64,000 nucleotides of DNA from Dendrolimus kikuchii. Taxonomy: Eukaryota > Arthropoda > Insecta > Lepidoptera > Lasiocampidae. The notes beneath the pieces are model-generated. The model worked only from the letters and a program-made list of their open reading frames with translations, did no database searches and had not been told where the DNA came from. Made by a program: the position numbers and the translations under genes. How positions within the stretch are numbered: the stretch's first letter is position 1; every line of letters starts with the position of its first letter. Below, piece by piece: positions 50,508 to 62,697 of the stretch. The stretch spans positions 19,164,710-19,228,709 of the forward strand of contig CM034407.1 in NCBI GenBank assembly GCA_019925095.2, written 5' to 3'.

Positions 50508-51319
50508 CTGAATAATGAAAATATTAATTTTAATTAAATGAAAAGGAGCACTTAAAAATATAACCACATTTGTTAAGCAATCGATTAATAAACAATGTAT
50601 AACATGTGTTAGATAATTTTGTTAACTATACACCAGTTATGTATGTAAGTAACCACTATAGAAAATTAGGTTTTTATGATGACTGTACAAATATTTACTA
50701 CATGCATTTAACCTGCACTGTTGTTTAACATGCATAAAAGTATATTTAATTTTATACCTAAATTTTATGAATGACTTTATAAAAGAACTAGGATAGTACA
50801 ACCCATAACAGTTCTATTTTATATACCACATGAAATTTTAGTAGTAATTATATTATTAACATAACAGCTTAAACATGAACCAACAAAAACATCTTTTGGA
50901 GTAAATGATGTGTATAATAATAATCTTTACCTCCTTACAATTTATGTTTTACTGTTACCACGAAAGACATTCATGCAGGAATTTAAATTCTTACTTAATT
51001 ATTTTTTGAAATGGAAAACATACTTTGGAAGTAAGTATTGTGTCAACGTCAGTAAAGGATCTAAAAACAATATGAGAGATTTCTTTGGATATTTTATATC
51101 TTAACATAAATAGTATAATTAAACCACACGAGGAGATCAAGAGACCAAAGTCGAACGGCTCTAGAGTCCTGTAGCCAAAAATGACAAAGAAAATGAACGG
51201 TTTTTTAAATTTGGTTTTAATCGTAACAAGCATTATATCTTAATGCGTTTTTCTATTTTAAGTACTTTTTCCATTTATGGTATCTGCTACACCTGGAAAA
51301 ATGTTAGTGACTGTGTCAC

Positions 51320-51445
51320 GCAGGTGTAGTCAAGAGTATAATGCGTTATTTGACATGCGACATTGTTAACGACGTTAACAATTTACAGATAACTCATATA
51401 CATAGACTAATCTTTAGTGTGTCGCATTTGGTCACAGTCACTAAT
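51320..51445 (+). repeat. LINE-derived fragment shared with 11.48-11.57 kb
   Basis: AATGCGTTATTTGACATGCG and TTAACAATTTACAGATAACTC match the piece just upstream of the CR1/Jockey-like ORF end at 11.5 kb. Confidence 0.5.
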
Positions 51446-51869
51446 ACTAATACAAACGAAGATGGAGCAGGAGCTTTGAGTAAGAACTCCGTAATAAATA
51501 GAAAGCCAATAAAACAAAGAGAGACAACAAATGATTTTGAGTATTTGATTGCTTCTAGCTACGCTGCAAGCTCAGAGAACAAACACATCAACACAATAAA
51601 AATATAAACAAAACAACACATTTAAACCAAATAACGGATAAGTTTTTTACCATAAATGTAAGCTCTTGTGAGTTGAAGATTATAACAATACACTTACGTT
51701 CGCATACGGATTTAGTTTCGAGGCAAAAGCACTGAAAGCTTTTAAGGCTTAGATTAAGCTTTTTGGGAAGGTTATTTTGACTATGTTGAGTAAATGGTGG
51801 GCCAAAACCCTGTTTGTTGTACTCTCGTAATAAAAAAATGGACTGGCATTTCAGTTATTGATTTGACGG

Positions 51870-51965
51870 CATCTGTGGTTCAATGGGCTTGAGTGCCTCT
51901 TCGTCGGCCTACTTTACTGCAACGCAGAGACTCCGGGTTTGATTTCTAGCATTGTAAATTTTAGA
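51870..51965 (+). mobile_element. tRNA-derived SINE head, decayed
   Basis: TGTGGTTCAATGGGCTTGAG (box A-like) and CCGGGTTTGATTTC (box B-like) at tRNA-like spacing. Confidence 0.4.
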
Positions 51966-53075
51966 AACGATCTTTCCGTTATTTAAAGTGGTCTGTGAGC
52001 TCGTGGGATCATCAAGATAACGATTGCAGTATAGCTCTACCATGCCGTAGTACTATTTGCAGCTCAGTAACAAAGATTGCTAAAGTTTTCATGTGCCCTG
52101 CAAGTTCATTCCCTAATAAATGAATGAATCTTTATTTGTAGACATACATGTAATAGTTTCACATAAGATGGTAACAAAGCCTAATGATTTGACTGTATTT
52201 GACGAATACATGATCACAGAAATGTTTGGGTTACACATCAATTTCAGAAAATCATACCAATTATAAATTTGTAAACACAATCCGATTAATTATATATTAT
52301 AATAATATAGAAAGAAAAGAATGTCATAAAAATAAACCAGATGTCAAAAGCAAAATATAAATCTGATCATTTACTTAAATCCTGTCATGAAAACATATTA
52401 TTGTTGCAAACATTCACGGCAGGCGATAGCCACTTATGATCAGGTGAAACGGCTGTTTGCATTTTTTAAGCCATAAAATACCTGCGTCTTATGTAACTAG
52501 TACTAGATCTTGTTCATCTCCTGCAAAAGCTGGTTTAAGTCCTAACATGCATTACGGAATACGGAAGCTAATCTAAGTAGCGACTCGGGAGGAGTGCACT
52601 TAAGCTTCCGCTACTTTGTGCGGTCCTAGTAAACAAGTTAGGATTACGTGTACTGAATTTACATCACGTCACAAACAGTAACTTAAATGTTATTAAAGTC
52701 GCCTGCCGAAAATACAGCGCTGAAAGTTCGGCTAAATACGCTCGCAGTGTTTTATAAGTAACCTATGATACATCAGCCGAAATAACGTGGCATTCGGCGT
52801 AATGCCGAACCTTTCGTCTAGCGGCTGTTTCCATGAGAAAGCATTTAATATGTTTTGAACAGCAATCAACACATCATGCGACGCGTTACACGACCGAAAG
52901 TTGCGCGAAAGTAGTTAAACCATTTTATGTACATGCTCCGATATTTGCGGATCTAAAAGTGCAAAATTTCACCTCTTCATAAAGAATAGGTAGGTTGATA
53001 TAATGCAACAAGATATTTGGGGAAAAGATTTTTACTGTAATATTTTCTAACTAATATAATAATAATAGTAAGTAA

Positions 53076-53688
53076 ACCCGCAGGGGGGCTTTGTGGCGAA
53101 GCCTTAGGTGAGTAGCGACACCTCGTACCTGACTCCAGGGGCCAAGGCAAGGCCCCCGCCTCCGTCCTTGCCTTAGCTGGCCGGCACGGAGTGGAGATCG
53201 CTAGAGCTAAGACTCAAACTCCAGGGGTGGAAGTGATAAATGGCATCACGTCAGAAGTAGCTTCGGTGAACCTGCAGCCCACCTCTCTACACCCCTTAGC
53301 CACTCACACCCATGTTGCCCCTGCCTTCTATGTTTCTTTTGGGGCCCATGCAGGGAGTGGCGAGTCACCGTCTGCCCATTTTTTCATGTTCCCTGAACAT
53401 TGCGACGGACAGACGCCATAGGCCCCATATTCCCAGCCCCTAGTACCATTAGCAGTTCACCACAATAGCCCGGTACTTTTGTCTTCATTTCCCATAATAG
53501 TCCTACACTGGCCGGGGCTTGTCCTTGGGTGCATTACTATATAGTGTAGACAGGGATAATCGCCGGTCAGTGTCGCGCCATATTTGCATTAAATTTGTCA
53601 AGGGCCTCTACTTGTTGGCCTTCCCATGGCCCCACACAAGCCCTCCAAAAGTCCGAGCCATTTTTATGGGCCCGTGGTCTTGAAAGAC
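53076..53688. mobile_element. 613-bp GC-rich insertion with 11-bp target duplication
   Basis: Flanked by ATAGTAAGTAA at 53065-53075 and 53689-53699. Much GC-richer than surroundings, no terminal inverted repeats, no poly(A). Contains GGCCGGGGCTTGTCCTTGGG and a 76-codon plus frame without domain. May be a 5' part of a non-LTR element; unassigned. Confidence 0.65.
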
Positions 53689-53699
53689 ATAGTAAGTAA

Positions 53700-55475
53700 T
53701 TCCAACAGTTCGATGCGTCTGGAGTGTCATGCCAACCGAATACTAAGACTGATAATTCAGTCGCCGAAGTATCGGCACCGTACCTTCGGCAGGTGTGTTA
53801 TTTAACTAAGGCCGTGATCTCTCATAGATGCTGAACGCGGCGTCTGATATCAATCTAAGCCGGAAGTCGCTTTCGACGTCGGATTGAAGTTGATGCGCGG
53901 TTAGACGTTTTCGTGACCATCGTCGCGCATCAAATTTTCCTATAGTCTGTACGATTGGACAAATTTGTTTGACAGATTAACTGACGTCAAAAACGCGACT
54001 TTTATGATGGAATGCTCAAAAATAACTGCGACCACGGCATACTGCGTATGTACGTTTGCAGAAAGATCACTGCAAAAATTTGATGAGAGTCGACAAAAAC
54101 GAAGAAAAGACGTTTTAGAATACGCACTCAGGATTGGACGATATCCGTCGAATCATTTTTGAGATATGGGGCGTATTCAATTGAATTATTAATTTTACCG
54201 GCCCGCACCCGAATAACTTTTATACTTAAAATAGACGAATTATAGACATATCATAACAAAATGTTGCTGGTATAGAGTATATTTGTGGAACATTAAAGTA
54301 CTTAATTAAAATTAATATCACAATTAACAGTATAATGAGATATTAAAGCAACTTGGGCTCATCCTAATTTGACTAATGCTCACAGAGGCACATAATTCTG
54401 AGTGTTACCTTTTCGAAGCTTTAATGAATATTTCATAAGTACTTCTAATCTTAATTAATAAATCTCCCTCTGATTTTAATGAGAAAACTGTTAATTTATA
54501 ATATACCTACGTTTTAATTCTTACGCTCCATAAATACTTAGAAATCTGGCTGAAATCTTATTACATGAGCAATGTATGTTTACACTATATTCTCAAGTGA
54601 TGAATAAATTTTCATAAAATTAATATTGACTTGGTCCGATGCTAGATTTTCGTATGGCATATTTTAATTAATAACGTACCCGGATTAGGTGTTCAAAATA
54701 CTATATATTATTAACTTTTTAATTAATTAGTCTGTGCTTTATGACGCAGGGAAATGATAAAAACCAGGATTTGATCAAATCCCTATTTAGAGATGATCAA
54801 TTCACGGGAGATGTTACAATCACAAGTCTGTTTGGTGATTTCCCTGAAGAAATTTAGTGATTTGATCAAATCCCTGAACCTTGTGGTGTGGTGGTGGTGT
54901 GTCGGTGGCATTGTGGACTCGCGCACTTAAGGAAAACTGTATGTATGTATGGGAGTAATAAATAACAATAACATGTTCACCATAAAAAAAATACTACCAA
55001 GGCAGCAAAAATGTATGACAAATATGTTAGGTATGTACGAATACAGATTCAGCACTTACTTCTTTATTAGTAAGCAAACATAAAACCGGCGTAAAACTTT
55101 TCTACTGTGACGCAGTAACGTATACTTCACGGGGAATTACGTTGCGAGAAACACTTTACTGAGAATAAAACTTTTGTTTTTAGCCGGAGGAAGTGATAAA
55201 AACAGACTACGCTCGTGAAAAGTACTAGGCTGGCATAAGTATGGCAAACATACACAATTTGCAAAGGATTCAATCGTTTTCTACTTGATGTAGGCTCGTT
55301 TTTTATTTTTGAAAGATAAAACGCATCGACAGATACTTAAGTATGTTTTATGTGTTTCAAATTAAACAAATTATGGATACATATAATACATATTAATTTG
55401 ATAGACCATTACCATTAAATATTAATTTATATATTAAAAAAAGGTTAAGACAGATGAAAATGAAATACAAGAATT
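53700..55475. other. Upstream region, nothing assigned
   Basis: A plus frame at 53965-54162 (DKNA-type, 65 codons) has no recognisable domain. Otherwise AT-rich. 54770-54900 contains a repeated GATTTGATCAAATCCCT-like motif with dyad symmetry. Confidence 0.4.
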
Positions 55476-55478
55476 TTA

Positions 55479-55640
55479 GCTAGGCATGTTGCTGGGGAAT
55501 TTCTTGCCGCTTCTTCTTATTCCCCTGGTCCATCCAGGAGAATTAAAACAGCATTTTCAATATTAATTATATTATTTCTAAATTATACACAATTATGACC
55601 TTAAAAAAATGTTTTCCAGTCGCACTTAACTTGAAAAAAA
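55479..55640 (+). mobile_element. LINE 3'-end repeat (family J)
   Basis: GCATGTTGCTGGGGAATTTC then CTTGCCGCTTCTTCT and TGTTTTCCAGTCGCACTTAA; also 57826-58005 and, partly, 60590-60655. Confidence 0.5.
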
Positions 55641-55989
55641 AAACCCATCAAATTATATAAAACTAGTCCCCGCGCTTCATTCACCTGGGACTTGAATACA
55701 TATTAATTTACGACAAGATTAACTACCATAAACAAAGTCAATTAACGCTTAATTTTCCGCTATGTTCATTCATTCAATTTGCATCGAGCTAATTTAGACG
55801 CTCGTATCCAGGAACGGCGCAGCGTGCCCTAATTTCTGTGAGAGCAGAAAAAGTAAAACAAATTACACTCATTTCTTCCGCTTGAGTCGACAAAAATCTT
55901 ATTAATAATCTCGTCTGCACTACTGAAGCTTACACAATAGCGAATAAAATTGTATAAAGGCTAGGGAAATGGAATTTATGTCTGGATTG

Positions 55990-56335
55990 TGAAGTGAAAC
56001 TTCTTTAGAATCGTTTTTATTTAAAGTGATGTGACTCGATGAAACGAAAAAGCGACACCAAAAAGAGATAAACACAAATCTATAGGACTAAGCCTGCGAG
56101 AGAATGAGATAGAATACATTATATTTAATAATTGAAATACTATGCTCCTACACATAGAGGTTGGAAACGCTTTGAAGCTTTTGGTTAATACTTCAAATTT
56201 CGTGTTTTAAAGCGTAAATATATTATAAAGATATAATATACGTAATGTGACGTCACGAAATTTAAGATCCCTCCCTCCCTCACACTTTGTTTCACTTCTA
56301 CTGCGTGTGAACTGCACGCACACACACATTTTTTT
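55990..56335. repeat. Dispersed repeat family I, third copy
   Basis: GTGAAACTTCTTTAGAATCG at the left, CACTTCTACTGCGTGTGAAC at the right. Confidence 0.5.
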
Positions 56336-56339
56336 TCTT

Positions 56340-56550
56340 TCTTTTTTCTTTAACCTGATGGATAGTGGTTACTAGACGTTTGCTATATCAGAAACAAAGC
56401 TACTGTCTAATAAAGGCTGGCTTTAAGTATGGGATATAGGGAATAGCATAGGGACAGGGGCAAGTGGGCGATTAGAACTCACATCGTATCACGTGGATAT
56501 TCTGTGAGAGCGTAGTATTACACCGATCGAGCGGGCCCAAAGAGTCATAA
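56340..56550 (-). mobile_element. Family C SINE-like fragment
   Basis: ACCTGATGGATAGTGGTTAC tail and GTATTACACCGATCGAG head, in reverse order to 39375-39725. Confidence 0.5.
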
Positions 56551-56554
56551 TCAA

Positions 56555-57475
56555 GATAGTGATTCCAGCATGGCTCTATTAATCTCCATATTATTAATAC
56601 TCTTTACTGAAGGTGCTTTTAATCTCAGCTCTCGAGATGAGACCGCCAGTGCAGTAAGCATTCATTTCATATTTCTTTACAAAAGTAACATTAAAATCAA
56701 AGTACTCAGATGACATTACTAAAGAAAATACTCCAGAAAATAAAAAAGCTTTTAAGAATATTATTTTAAGACTTTACCTAGCAGAAACACAAACATTTAA
56801 AGAACATGCTATTTTATAAAAAAATCTTTGAAATGAAACTTTTGAACGATTTATGCTAAAATTACTATGAAACTGTAAGAGAAGATCCCGTGGGATACGT
56901 AACCGCAGTATACGCGAGAGAATCTGTATTAAATTCTAGCACTAACTAAACACAATCGAAGCAAATTCCTGCCGTAATAGCACCTACCTTATCTTAAATT
57001 CCAACAACACGATCGACGAGATTCCACCTCCCGCTTCAAAATCCGTTGTAATACTTTCGAGAGCACTTGTGGTTTACGTGTGTTCTCTACAATCTTGATC
57101 TCGTCAAACACATTAATAACACCTCGTTAGAGTTACAACGGATTCTCGAATGGATTTTGTGTAACAAGACCTACCCATACGACATAAACTGCAAGACAAT
57201 CTAGTAAGAACATGTGTACCGTATTATTATTCAAATTCAAAAGTATTTTTTTTCAAACTAGAACATGCTTGATGGTCACACAAATAAGCTAAAAGCCTTG
57301 TGTTATTGATGTTATGTCATTATTATAACTATAACATTATTTTTCTTTCCTTTTATTGTCTTGGTCTTATTGAGTATGCATTGTTTGCTACAACTCCATT
57401 AATTCTTCAAAAAGTAATTCTGTAACATACTTCTGTACAAAGCTTATAAAAAAAAAGAATTTGAGATATAAATAG
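56555..57475. other. Upstream region, nothing recognised
   Basis: AT-rich; a reverse TTCAAATTCAAAAG tail near 57230 suggests an old family J end. No exon of rugose recognised. Confidence 0.4.
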
Positions 57476-57477
57476 AT

Positions 57478-57791
57478 TTTTTTATTTTTTTATTGCAGGA
57501 GTTCAACAGACAGGCAGACGGGCCACTCGATGGAAAGTGGTCACCATCGCCTATAGACATTTGCAACACCAAAGGTGCTACAAATGCGCTGCTGCTCTCT
57601 TAAGGGAGACTGGAACCTGGTCACTAATGCCGGAACACAACTCAAGGTTGTTATGGCGACATACTTTAAACCAGGGGTGGTAGCCATCCAGTCGGGCAAA
57701 TGCCCTACCACCTGGCTGTGGGTTGTTTTGTCGCCTCTTACGACAGGCCGCCCGGCCGCAGGAAATTGTATTCTTTCTCCGTTCCTGCACA
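57478..57791 (-). mobile_element. Family B retroposon, full-length consensus-like copy
   Basis: 314 bp from T-run/TATTGCAGGAGTTCAACAG to TTCTCCGTTCCTGCAC; least diverged copy here and a good reference for the family. Confidence 0.75.
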
Positions 57792-57825
57792 GACAGCATA
57801 TGAAATATAAAGAAAAACAATATTT

Positions 57826-58005
57826 AGCTAGACGTGTTGCTGGGGAGTTTCTTGCCGCTTCTTCTCCTTTACAGCATCAACACGTTGCGAAGCGGTGTAC
57901 ATAGAGTAGGAAGTAAAAATTAAATTTTAACTTACATGTATGACCTTCAAAAAGTGTTCTCCAGTGGAACTTATTTTGAATAAAAACTTTTGAATTTGAA
58001 TTTGA
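57826..58005 (+). mobile_element. LINE 3'-end repeat (family J) with TTGAAT tail
   Basis: GACGTGTTGCTGGGGAGTTT, TGTTCTCCAGTGGAACTTAT and tandem TTTGAATTTGAATTTG. Confidence 0.55.
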
Positions 58006-58071
58006 TATTGTAAAGACAAGAAGTGGCAAGAAACTCCCCAATAGCACGTCTGGCTACAGTATCTCTCACTT

Positions 58072-58290
58072 CATATTTGTCTGGCTGAGGCCCGTTTTTA
58101 AAGTACACTCACGGAAATAATATATTCGTCAACTTTTGCTTGCACGAGTAGAAAAAGCAGTACTGTATATACTAGCTGTGCCCGCAACTTCGCCCGCATA
58201 GAATTTTGAACATTAGCTATCTGCCACTAAAAGTACTGTAAAAATCGGTTCATCCGTTTGAGATTAGCCGTAACATCCAGACAGATAATA
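58072..58290 (-). mobile_element. Helitron-like fragment
   Basis: ACTAGCTGTGCCCGCAACTT is the reverse of the CTAG|T terminus; AAATCGGTTCATCCGTTTGA follows. Confidence 0.5.
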
Positions 58291-58754
58291 ATATTTCAAA
58301 TTGATTCTATACAAACTTATGTAAAAACAAAGTTACCTATGTAACATATATACTTATATATGCATTTAGTAAGCAGCTGTCATTCTGACGTTACAAACAT
58401 ACATTTATTTATTTTTTATATATTTATTGAAAAAAAAAACCATCAGCGTATATTAATGAGACAAACAAACAAAAACGTACTTATAATGTAGGGCTAATAA
58501 CAGGTTTTTCTGAGTTAAATCGTGAGCAAACGAGAGAACTAAAGTGTAAAAATGCAATAAATATATACATAAAATAATAAGTGAAATAAGTATATACTTA
58601 CATACATACATAAACAGATACATACATAACAATAAATATATATGCATACATATAATTTTATTTATTTGTATGTATAGATAGACTCATGAAAAAAGAATAT
58701 TGCAATGTTGGCAATCACAACGCTTATCATAAATACTAAGCCCAAGAAAAGGTT

Positions 58755-59044
58755 TTCGGGCATGTGGAAAGAATGCATGATGAAAGAATGACAAAATAGA
58801 TATACAATGCAAAAGTGGATGGATGCAGAAGTCGTGGAAGGCCACGACATACCTTCCATGATCAAATTGATCGTATACTAGCAGAAGGGGATGTCAGGAG
58901 CCTTATGAACAGACGAGCGTGCATGACAAGAGCTATGAATGTCAAAGAAGCCAGTGAGGTGTGTAAGAATAAGCCTGAATAGCGCTCTGTTGTTCGTGCC
59001 TACCCCCCAAGGGAACTGGCGTGAAGCTATGTATGTATGTATGT
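58755..59044 (+). mobile_element. RTE-like LINE 3' end
   Basis: From GGCATGTGGAAAGAATGC-type start to CTATGTATGTATGTATGT. An in-frame TAG replaces the Trp codon of the EWRSVV motif. Confidence 0.85.
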
Positions 59045-59281
59045 GTAGAAAAAGGTTTTACATCTCTAAACAATCTTCTTAGACAAGATAGAAAACTAAA
59101 CAATTTGAATCTATATAATTTTAAACTTTATTGTCAAACATTTACACATAATTTTCTGTGGAACAGTGAGTTCTGTGACAAGGTAACATTTACTCGCGGA
59201 ACGTTACTTACATACGAACGTAATAAATCAGTTTAAAAACTGGCGAAATTTTTCATTGCGCGACTGTACACAGACATAATT

Positions 59282-59520
59282 ATTATGCCAGATGGTAGGG
59301 CATTTGCCCCACTGGATGGCTACCACCCCTGGTCTAAAGTATGTCGCCATAACAACCTTGAGTTGTGTTCCGGCATTAGTGACCAGGTTCCAGTGTCCCT
59401 TAAGAGAGCAGCAGTGCATTTGTAGCACTGATGTTGCAAATGTCCATAGGCGATGGTAACCGCTTTCCATCAAGTGGGCCGTCTGCCTGTCTGCTGAACT
59501 CTTTCAATAAAAAATAAAAA
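59282..59520 (+). mobile_element. Family B retroposon, forward copy with A-rich end
   Basis: GGGCATTTGCCCCACTGGAT to CTGCCTGTCTGCTGAACTC followed by CAATAAAAAATAAAAAAA, showing the true 3' polarity of the family. Confidence 0.72.
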
Positions 59521-60219
59521 AATACAGTTACTTATCGAAGAATTAATGAAGTTGTCGCAAACAGTGCACAACAACAAAAATATAAATTTTAAAAACAGTA
59601 ATGACTAGCTGGACACACTAAAAACTCACAGTCCAACTTATCTCCATAAAACCCTAATATGTTTGACAAAATGTAACGTTATAAAGAACGAGAAGTAGTA
59701 GAAGAACAAGAAGTAGAACGAGTAGTAGAAAAAGAAGTAACTTTGACCTACGAGTATAACGCAATTATAAAACTTTTTACTATGCAATTAAATATAGGCA
59801 TGTAGATGATAAAGACGATGCTGAAGATGATGCAAAAGCTAACAAAATGTGAAATATTTTAACATTTTTGAAACTTTCTTAATCACGTCTGAGTTAAGTA
59901 ACAACTTGAGCACTAGAAGATGTGAACTAAAAATAGCTACCTAAGACTATGGTGCTAGTTTCGAGAGGCAAGCACTTTACTTCAAGAAACTTTGCTAATA
60001 TATTTGCTTTTAAGTAGTAAATTCTTTATGTAAACTAAGTTTAAGTGAACATTGTAGACTATAAAAGCTTCTTATAATATATTGTTGGCAGGTTTTAGAA
60101 TATACACTAAATTCTAGTCTATTTATATATTTTTTGAATTTATGTAAAAAACTGGTGACTAGTTTGATAGCACATAAAATATTTGTTAATTGGAAAATAT
60201 CAACATTGAATCACATAAT

Positions 60220-60500
60220 AATATCAGCTCATAAATGTCCCACTGCTGGTGTCGGGCATCCCCATTTTAGGGGAACGAGCGGTATGCTCGCAACGCTTGT
60301 CTAGTGAGGTTGGCGGGTGTCACACATCGTTTATATCGATATGAAATTTCCTCATGATTTTTCCTTCACTAATTAGCATTACATTGGGCCAAAAAATTAC
60401 CGAAGCAGTGAATAATGCCCGGGTAGTGTGGGAAGGATTCGAACCTACATTTTCGGAATGAGATGTTAACCTCCATCATCGACACGATCAAATCTTATAG
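60220..60500 (-). mobile_element. tRNA-derived SINE
   Basis: Minus-strand box B GGTTCGAATCC at about 60445; body contains CAGCTCATAAATGTCCCACT, a string common in lepidopteran SINEs. Confidence 0.6.
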
Positions 60501-60589
60501 AACATGCAAAAACTAATTACATACAGTGGGAAGTAGACATATCAATTACATGTATACTCCACATGGGAAAGTGGACACAATTTTTAAAT

Positions 60590-60655
60590 CAATATGACTT
60601 TCAAAAAATTTTCACCAGCGGAATGTAGATCGAATAAAAAGTTTTGAATTTGAAG
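60590..60655 (+). repeat. Family J tail fragment
   Basis: ATGACTTTCAAAAAATTTTC and AAAAGTTTTGAATTTGAA. Confidence 0.45.
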
Positions 60656-61156
60656 AATACGGCAATCCAATCTACAGCACTACTTCGTAACAACTCTTCC
60701 GAGTCGTGCAATAGTTCCTGAAAGTACGCATTCAAGTGGAAGGTATGCAAACTTGCACATCCCAGTCGCCTGTCTCCGGGACTCGCGACTTACGAAGTAA
60801 CTACATGGTCAGGCAAACTTGAGTATGCTAATATGTGCGATGTCTCGTTTAGTTTTCGCCGTAAAGTTAGCATTTGAGGGGTGTGAAATCATAAGAACAA
60901 AATGAAATACTGCAGAATACTTTTCGAGATGAAACACGAATTCTATGATTTTAGTCTATGGCTGTTGCATTTAAGTAAAGACGGATCAATTCGGTCTTTC
61001 AATTTGAATGAATTAACCAAAGTTATTAATATAAATATAAACATAGATAATTTAATGTCATTGGATACCATCATGAGCTTTCAGTGCCGTGGCTTACAAC
61101 AAAATTATATCAATTTGGTTTACCCGTTTATAACGCTTTTTGCTAAACCATTTGGC

Positions 61157-61228
61157 ATTCCCCTTGGTGTTGCAAAATTCCATAGACGTTGGTAACCAAT
61201 TTATGTAAGATGAGCCATCTATCTGTTT
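61157..61228 (+). mobile_element. Family B/C retroposon tail fragment
   Basis: CCTTGGTGTTGCAAAATTCC, TTGGTAACCAATTTATGTAA and GAGCCATCTATCTG. Confidence 0.5.
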
Positions 61229-62002
61229 GCCCGCTTCCAACAATAGAATACAATAGAGTAATCTTTATTGCGTAACAATAAGATAGAATTCATGAAGTTT
61301 AAGTACAGAAAACAATAGGCGCTCTTATAACACAAGAAGCAATTTCATTCAGACAACCTTAAGATGGATTAGAAAAAATTGTGTAATATGTGGGTCTTGT
61401 GGGTTTTGCAATATAACTAGAATAAAAAAATATATGTACGACATAGAAATAAGACAAAAATATACATATATTGAATAAATAAAGCAAAGCAATAGAGAAG
61501 GCTAACTATATAATAGTTAAGACTTTTAGATTTGTATGTAATTTAATATTTCCAAGAGTTTTGTCGTCTGCCTATTTGCCAACATCGCAATAAAAAATAA
61601 TCAAATTACAGTTACTAATTACATAATATGCGATTGACAAAATGTTAATTACCAGGCAATCATAAACTACTCGGCAGTCGAAGCCATTAAGTAAAGGACT
61701 TTACTCAGTTTGGCAATCCAAAACTTTCACAGCGTTTAAGACCCAACTTCCCCAAACGATACTGGACAAAGGCATGTTTGTCCTTGTTTTCATTAGTACA
61801 GGCATTTGTGGGGACAACATTCGGACCGACAATGGCTCATTAGCAGCTGAATATAGTATTTGGAACATTCATTAACAACTGTTATTGTATCCGCATAGTC
61901 CATTATGCAGTATACAACTAAAATAATGTTTTATGTGATAAATACAATTCTGATTTTTCTTCGTTAAGGAAATATATTTGTATTATGTACCATATTATAA
62001 TA

Positions 62003-62350
62003 CATACATAACTTCATGCCAGTTCCCTTGCGGGGTAGGCACGAACAACAGAGCGCCATTTAGGCCCATTCTTACACACCTCACTTGCTTCTTTGACATT
62101 CATAACTCTTGTCATGGAGGCTCGTCTGTTCTTAAGGCTCCTGACATCACCTTCTGCTAGTACACGATCAATTTGATCATGGAAGGTGTGTCGTGGCCTT
62201 CCACGACTTCTGCATCTATTCACTTTTGCATTGTATATCTGTTTAGTCATTCTTTCATCATGCATTCTTTCCACATGCCAGAACCACCGGAGCATTCCTT
62301 TCCTTACCTTCACCCCGACACTCTCTTTCAGACCAACTCTCTTTCTTACT
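62003..62350 (-). mobile_element. RTE-like LINE 3' end with 9-bp target duplication
   Basis: Minus-strand copy reading from [20 protein letters not shown] to PARELA, flanked by ATTATAATA at 61994-62002 and 62357-62365. Confidence 0.85.
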
Positions 62351-62416
62351 GGATTAATTATAATAATATATTTTCTACGAGTATTGTTTAAGATTTACAT
62401 GATATGTGTGATTCAA

Positions 62417-62488
62417 GAGGTTGGCACTGAAAATCAGTGCTGTGTTGAACTACGTTTCAGCACAGCAAAATTACAGAGTGCCAACCTC
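62417..62488. repeat. Short inverted repeat
   Basis: GAGGTTGGCACT (62417-62428) pairs with AGTGCCAACCTC (62477-62488), with a further inner GCTGTG/CACAGC pair. Confidence 0.7.
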
Positions 62489-62586
62489 GTTTCTCAAATT
62501 GGGACATACATTTTTTTAAATGTGTTATTATTGTTATATATGTTCGGTTGTTCTATTTATGTCGCATGTGGAAATATCTTTATCTT

Positions 62587-62657
62587 AATATCGAAGTAAG
62601 AAAGAGAGTTGGTCTAAAAGAGAGTTTTAGACCAACTCTCTTTCTTACTTCGATATT
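62587..62657. repeat. Perfect 33-nt palindrome from RTE sequence
   Basis: Arms 62587-62619 and 62625-62657 around GAGAG. The arm AAGTAAGAAAGAGAGTTGGT is RTE coding sequence (compare 36512-36531). Confidence 0.9.
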
Positions 62658-62697
62658 ACATATTATAATACCCTATTTAATCCTATATTTTAAACAA

